DNA from: Catenuloplanes atrovinosus
GTDB lineage: Bacteria > Actinomycetota > Actinomycetes > Mycobacteriales > Micromonosporaceae
Direction of reading: 5' to 3'
Assembly: GCF_031458235.1 (NCBI RefSeq)
Contig: NZ_JAVDYB010000001.1
Span: 7,713,001-7,777,000 of the forward strand
DNA length: 64,000 nucleotides
The notes beneath the pieces are model-generated. The model had not been told where the DNA came from and searched no databases. It was given only the letters and a program-made list of their open reading frames with translations. Numbering within the stretch: position 1 is the first letter of the stretch; each line of letters opens with the position of its first letter. Of this stretch, positions 60,525 to 64,000 are shown in pieces. A program made the translations under genes and the position numbers.

Positions 60525-60560
60525 CGGCGAGGTGACCCGCGATGGCGGGTCACCTCGCCG
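60525..60560 (+). terminator. Hairpin between grpE and dnaJ (internal terminator or processing site)
   Basis: Perfect 16-bp stem CGGCGAGGTGACCCGC / GCGGGTCACCTCGCCG with loop GATG, 8 nt after the grpE stop and about 90 nt before dnaJ. There is no T-tract. It could attenuate transcription so that dnaJ-hspR are expressed less, or stabilise the upstream mRNA. Confidence 0.8.
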
Positions 60561-60649
60561 GGTTCTGGGCGACGACGAGCCCGCACGGAAGGTCGAGGCC
60601 GGCCACCGGTCGGCTTCAATGGTCGCAGGGCCAGTAAGGAGGTGGATTC

Positions 60650-61840
60650 GTGAGTTCCAAGGACTGGCTGGAAAAGGACTTCTACTCCGTTCTCGGCGTG
60701 CCGAAGTCCGCCTCCCAGGACGACGTCAAGAAGGCGTACCGCAAACTCGCCCGCGAGCTGCACCCGGACCACAACCCCGGGAACAGCGAGGCGGAGGAGC
60801 GCTTCAAGTCGGTCTCCGAGGCGTACGACGTCCTGTCGGACGAGCGCAAGCGCAAGGAGTACGACGAGATGCGCGCGCTCTTCGGCTCCGGCGCGTTCCG
60901 GCGCAACGCCCGCGCGGGCGGCGGACCGGGCGGTGGCGCGTTTCCGTTCGACGTCTCCGACCTGTTCGGCGGCGTGAACACCGGTGCTCCCGGCGCCGGT
61001 GACCGCCGATTCGGCGGCGCCGGCTTCTCCGACCTCTTCGGATCGATATTCTCCGGCGGGGCGGGCGGCCGGCAGGGCCCGGCCCGCGGCCGGGACGTCG
61101 AGACCGAGGTGACCATCGACTTCGGCGCCGCGGTGCGGGGCACCACGCTCCCGCTCACGCTGCGCGCGCCGGGCGTCTGTGACGTCTGCCACGGCAACGG
61201 CGCGAAGCCCGGCACCCAGCCGCGCACCTGCCCGACCTGCCGGGGCTCCGGCCTGGTGCAGCGCAACCAGGGCTCGTTCAGCTTCTCCGAGCCGTGCAAG
61301 GACTGCCAGGGCGTCGGCACCATCGTGGACGAGAAGTGCCCGGAGTGCCACGGCACCGGCGGCGTCACCAAGACCCGCACGCTGAACGTCCGGCTCCCCG
61401 CCGGCGTCGCGGACGGCCAGCGGATACGTCTGTCCGGCCGTGGTGAGCCCGGCGAGCGCGGCGGGCAGCCCGGCGACCTCTACGTGCTGGTCAAGGTGCG
61501 GCGGGACGAGCTGTTCGCGCGCAGCGGGGACAACCTGACGCTGACCGTGCCGATCACGTTCGCGGAGGCGGTGCTCGGCACCGACCTGCGCGTACCCACG
61601 ATGGACGGCGCGGTGACGCTGCGGGTGCCGCCGGGCACGCCGAGCGGCCGGGTGCTGCGGGCCCGGGGCAAGGGCGTGCCGAAGCGGGACGGCGAGGTCG
61701 GTGACCTGCTGGTCACGCTGGAGGTGCAGGTGCCGAAGGAGGTCTCCGAGGAGGCCCGGGAGGCGCTGCGGACGTTCGCCGACCGCACGCCGGCCGCGTC
61801 CCGCGAGCATCTCGACGCACGGGTACGCAGGGCCGGCTGA
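60650..61840 (+). CDS. dnaJ: Co-chaperone DnaJ (type I Hsp40)
   Basis: A 396-residue type I J-protein. The J domain has the HPD motif (ELHPDHNPG) near residue 40. A Gly/Phe-rich stretch (about 78-145) is followed by four CxxCxGxG zinc-finger repeats ([32 protein letters not shown], about 178-245) and the C-terminal substrate-binding domains. It stimulates DnaK ATPase activity. GTG 60650 has AAGGAGG 10 nt upstream. It is followed by hspR with a gap of 43 nt, forming the classical dnaJ-hspR pair. Confidence 0.97.
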   Translation: MSSKDWLEKDFYSVLGVPKSASQDDVKKAYRKLARELHPDHNPGNSEAEERFKSVSEAYDVLSDERKRKEYDEMRALFGSGAFRRNARAGGGPGGGAFPFDVSDLFGGVNTGAPGAGDRRFGGAGFSDLFGSIFSGGAGGRQGPARGRDVETEVTIDFGAAVRGTTLPLTLRAPGVCDVCHGNGAKPGTQPRTCPTCRGSGLVQRNQGSFSFSEPCKDCQGVGTIVDEKCPECHGTGGVTKTRTLNVRLPAGVADGQRIRLSGRGEPGERGGQPGDLYVLVKVRRDELFARSGDNLTLTVPITFAEAVLGTDLRVPTMDGAVTLRVPPGTPSGRVLRARGKGVPKRDGEVGDLLVTLEVQVPKEVSEEAREALRTFADRTPAASREHLDARVRRAG

Positions 61841-61883
61841 ACGACGAAGCGATGATGTAGGTGTCGGGGCAGGAGGTGGAGCC

Positions 61884-62324
61884 GTGGACGCGCGCATTCG
61901 CATCGCGATCGAGGGAGTCTCGGACGCCAAGGTCTTGATCATCTCGGTGGCGGCCCAGATGGCCGGCATGCACCCGCAGACGCTCCGGCAGTACGACCGG
62001 CTGGGTCTGGTGCAGGCCGGCCGGGCCGCCGGCGGTGGGCGGCGGTACAGCGCCCGCGACGTGGCGCTGCTCCGCGAGGTGCAGCGCCTCAGCCAGGAGG
62101 AGGGCGTCAACCTGGCGGGCATCAAGCGGATCATCGGGCTCGAGCAGGTCGCCGGTGACCTCCAGCAGGAGGTGCTGGAGCTGCGGGAGCAACTGGCCGC
62201 GGCGTACCGCCGGATCGCGGAGCTGGAGTCCATGTCGGCGTACCCGCGCCGTGATCTCGTGCCGACCAGCCAGACCTCGACCGCGCTGGTGGTCTGGCGC
62301 CCGCGAGAGAAGCCCAAGTCCTAG
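61884..62324 (+). CDS. hspR: MerR-family heat-shock repressor HspR
   Basis: A 146-residue repressor. The MerR helix-turn-helix and wing are clear (IISVAAQMAGMHPQTLRQYDRLGLVQAGRAAGGGRRYSARDVALLREVQRLSQEEGVNLAGIKRII), followed by a coiled-coil dimerisation helix (VAGDLQQEVLELREQLAAAYRRIAELE). HspR binds HAIR sites with DnaK as co-repressor and closes a feedback loop on its own operon. GTG 61884 has AGGAGGTGG upstream. The C-terminus is basic and ends RPREKPKS. Confidence 0.96.
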   Translation: MDARIRIAIEGVSDAKVLIISVAAQMAGMHPQTLRQYDRLGLVQAGRAAGGGRRYSARDVALLREVQRLSQEEGVNLAGIKRIIGLEQVAGDLQQEVLELREQLAAAYRRIAELESMSAYPRRDLVPTSQTSTALVVWRPREKPKS

Positions 62325-62447
62325 CAACAAAATACGAAATGTCGGATTCCTGCCCGGGCGGGGCGGCGAGCGGTTATGGTCACCGAGGGCGCGCGACGAC
62401 GAGTCGCGAGGCCGGACGGCCTGTGACAGACGGCTCGCGGCGCCGGT

Positions 62448-62480
62448 CCGGGCGGGGATCCACGGGGGGTCCCCGCCCGG
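62448..62480. terminator. Terminator between hspR and the downstream convergent gene
   Basis: Arms CCGGGCGGGGA (62448-62458) and TCCCCGCCCGG (62470-62480) pair perfectly over 11 bp with an 11-nt loop, in the convergent gap. Confidence 0.82.
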
Positions 62481-62493
62481 GCCCGCATATGCG

Positions 62494-62925
62494 TCAGCCG
62501 AGTCGGCGTGACTGCCGGACGAGGCCGCCCTCGCACCACTCGTGGTAGTCGAACAGCTCCGGCCGGGCCAGCAGCACCCGGGTGTTGTGCGCCCAGATCG
62601 CCATCAGCTCGTCACCCTCGCTCTCCGCCTGCTCCACCATCTTGCGCAGCCGCCGCTTCGGGTGCGCCCGGAACTTCGTCCGGATGCCGTCGGCCGCGTA
62701 GATGTAGAGGCAGTGCAGCGCGAACCGGCGGGCCGGGCAGGTCCGGTCCATGGCCAGCTCGAAGAGCGTGCCGACCAGCCGATCGCCGGACACGAGGAGA
62801 TCCCAGTCCGCGGGCATCGACTCCAGCGGCACCGAGTCCGGCTGGTACGCCCAGGCGCGCAGCTCGGCGGCGCTGGGATCGACCGGATTCGCGAAACCCT
62901 GGAACATTGACTGTTGCACGCTCAC
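62494..62925 (-). CDS. Conserved hypothetical protein (143 aa)
   Basis: A 143-residue soluble, mostly helical protein starting VSVQQSMFQGFANPVDPSAAELRAWAYQPDSVPLESMPADWDLLVSGDRLVGTLFELAMDRTCPARRF. It is acidic in the first half and basic in the middle (KFRAHPKRRLRKMVEQAE). It ends DYHEWCEGGLVRQSRRLG. GTG 62925 is chosen for GGAG about 8 nt upstream. Proteins of this kind are conserved among actinobacteria without assigned function. No catalytic or binding motif is recognisable, and neither neighbour suggests a role. Confidence 0.7.
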   Translation of the reverse strand: MSVQQSMFQGFANPVDPSAAELRAWAYQPDSVPLESMPADWDLLVSGDRLVGTLFELAMDRTCPARRFALHCLYIYAADGIRTKFRAHPKRRLRKMVEQAESEGDELMAIWAHNTRVLLARPELFDYHEWCEGGLVRQSRRLG

Positions 62926-63032
62926 CCTGCGACTCCAGTCCTGCTTACACCCCACTGCTCATTGCGGCGACACGGTAACGCGCCGCTACCGTTCATCGGA
63001 ACCCGGTGGACGTGCCATTTCCGGGAATTGCG

Positions 63033-64000
63033 TTAAAGGTGGGGATCCGGGGTCTGTAGCGCGGCACGGGCCGCCACCGCGGCGGTCCGCCTGCGCAGCA
63101 TCGCCTTGAACCACTCGGTGTCCGGCAGCCGGGCCAGCATCGGGCCGGTGACGACCGTGATCAGTACGTACGCGGTGGCCAGCGACGCCAGCTGCGGCTC
63201 CACCCCGGCCGCCACCGCCAGCCCGGCGATGACGATGGAGAACTCGCCGCGCGGCATCAGCGCCAGCCCCGCCCGGAACCGGCCGGGCAGCGCGATCCCG
63301 GCCCGCTTCGCGGCGAGATAGCCGGTCAGCACCTTCGTGCTCATGGTCAGCACGGCCAGCGCCAGCGCGGGCAGCAGCACGTGCGGGATCTCGCCCGGGT
63401 GCGTGGACAGCCCGAAGAACACGAAGAACACCGCGGCGAACAGGTCGCGCAGCGGCGTGAGCAGCTGCACCGCGTGGTGAGCGACCGGGCCGGAGAGCGC
63501 GATGCCGACCAGGAACGCACCGACCGCGGCCGAGACCTGGAGCCAGTCCGCGAGCCCGGAGACCAGCAGCGTCAGGCCGAGGACGCCGAGCAGCAGCGCC
63601 TCCGCGTCGTCCGCGGAGATGAACGCGGAGATCGCGTGACCGAACCGGATCGCCACCAGCAGCACCACCACCACGGTGGCGACCGCGATGACCAGCGAGC
63701 TCGCGCCGGCCGCCAGTGACACGCCGGCCAGCACCGCGGTCAGGAACGGCAGGTAGAGCGCCATCGCCAGGTCCTCGATCACCAGGACCGAGAGGACCAC
63801 CGGCGTCTCGCGGTTACCGAGCCGGCCGAGGTCGTTGAGCACCTTGGCGATCACGCCGGACGAGGAGACCCAGGTGATGCCGGCGAGCACCAGCGCGGCC
63901 ACCCAGTCCCAGCCCATCAACAGCGCGAACGCGGCGCCCGGCACCGCGTTGAGCACCGCGTCCAGCAGGCCGGCCGGCGCGGACGCACGCAGGTTGCCGA
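63033..64000 (-). CDS. Cation:proton antiporter, CPA2/KefB-like (5' end beyond window)
   Basis: The last about 320 residues of a polytopic transporter. At least eight hydrophobic helices are visible. GITWVSSSGVIAKVLNDLGRLGNRETPVVLSVLVIEDLAMALYLPFLTAV matches the CPA2 core with the conserved Asp of the VIEDLA motif (Asp of the ND/ED pair). LALMPRGEFSIVIAGLAVAAGVE is the conserved Arg/Glu helix near the C-terminus. The protein stops shortly after the transport domain, so no TrkA-N (RCK) domain is attached at this end. It exchanges Na+ or K+ for protons. The start lies to the right of the window. Confidence 0.9.
   Translation of the reverse strand, partial: GNLRASAPAGLLDAVLNAVPGAAFALLMGWDWVAALVLAGITWVSSSGVIAKVLNDLGRLGNRETPVVLSVLVIEDLAMALYLPFLTAVLAGVSLAAGASSLVIAVATVVVVLLVAIRFGHAISAFISADDAEALLLGVLGLTLLVSGLADWLQVSAAVGAFLVGIALSGPVAHHAVQLLTPLRDLFAAVFFVFFGLSTHPGEIPHVLLPALALAVLTMSTKVLTGYLAAKRAGIALPGRFRAGLALMPRGEFSIVIAGLAVAAGVEPQLASLATAYVLITVVTGPMLARLPDTEWFKAMLRRRTAAVAARAALQTPDPHL

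Overview
The window is high-G+C actinobacterial DNA, most likely from a Micromonosporaceae-type organism (Actinoplanes/Micromonospora relatives). This rests on the strong G/C third-position bias, the frequent GTG starts and 1-4 nt gene overlaps, the Ser/Thr kinase and cell-division cluster in its classical actinobacterial order, a class E sortase, DUF881 and CrgA proteins, and a dnaK-grpE-dnaJ-hspR operon with a HAIR operator. The genus is inferred; nothing in the window proves it.

Layout. 1-3.8 kb (minus strand): a partial short-chain dehydrogenase coupled to a GH88-like unsaturated uronyl hydrolase behind a LacI-type operator, then a WecB/TagA/CpsF glycosyltransferase coupled to a CDP-sugar 2-epimerase-like gene. 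3.98-4.44 kb: a tandem repeat array, a double-hairpin element and tRNA-Leu(CAG). 4.76-13.76 kb: fhaA-fhaB-pstP-rodA-pbpA-pknA-pknB, a phospho-signalling and peptidoglycan-synthesis operon. 13.8-17.5 kb: a glutamine amidotransferase, a small membrane protein, sortase E and DUF881 on the minus strand, then crgA. 17.5-27.4 kb: a second array, a heterodisulfide-reductase-like Fe-S membrane protein, two CNNM/HlyC transporters, two NlpC/P60 cell-wall hydrolases (the second behind a c-di-AMP riboswitch), a LamG-like protein, dcd and a PPOX protein. 27.4-32.5 kb: a decayed island beginning at tRNA-Gly(CCC), with a frameshifted AbiEii-type toxin/antitoxin pair, an integrase remnant, two secreted proteins of lower G+C and an IS5-family remnant. 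32.8-42.6 kb: a glycosyltransferase/TetR pair, a GNAT protein, a phosphoribosyltransferase, a SpoIIE-type phosphatase, an acyl-CoA dehydrogenase with a palindromic operator, two paralogous small membrane proteins around a SixA-like phosphatase, hemolysin III and pxpA. 42.7-52.5 kb: a thioredoxin/NHL protein, a 1045-residue Pro/Gln/Gly-rich membrane protein and the branched-chain 2-oxoacid dehydrogenase E1a-E1b-E2 operon. 52.9-64 kb: a conserved unknown, two coupled dynamin-like GTPases, the dnaK heat-shock operon, a conserved unknown and a truncated Na+/H+-type antiporter.

The most unusual signal is non-coding. The same two-hairpin structure follows tRNA-Leu, crgA and tRNA-Gly(CCC), starting 15-21 nt after each gene. 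Its stems covary while the loops (GARWG and CGA) are kept, and two of the three copies run straight into tandem repeat arrays of unrelated sequence. It looks like an undescribed structured terminator or processing element, or a REP-like palindromic family. No database search was possible here.
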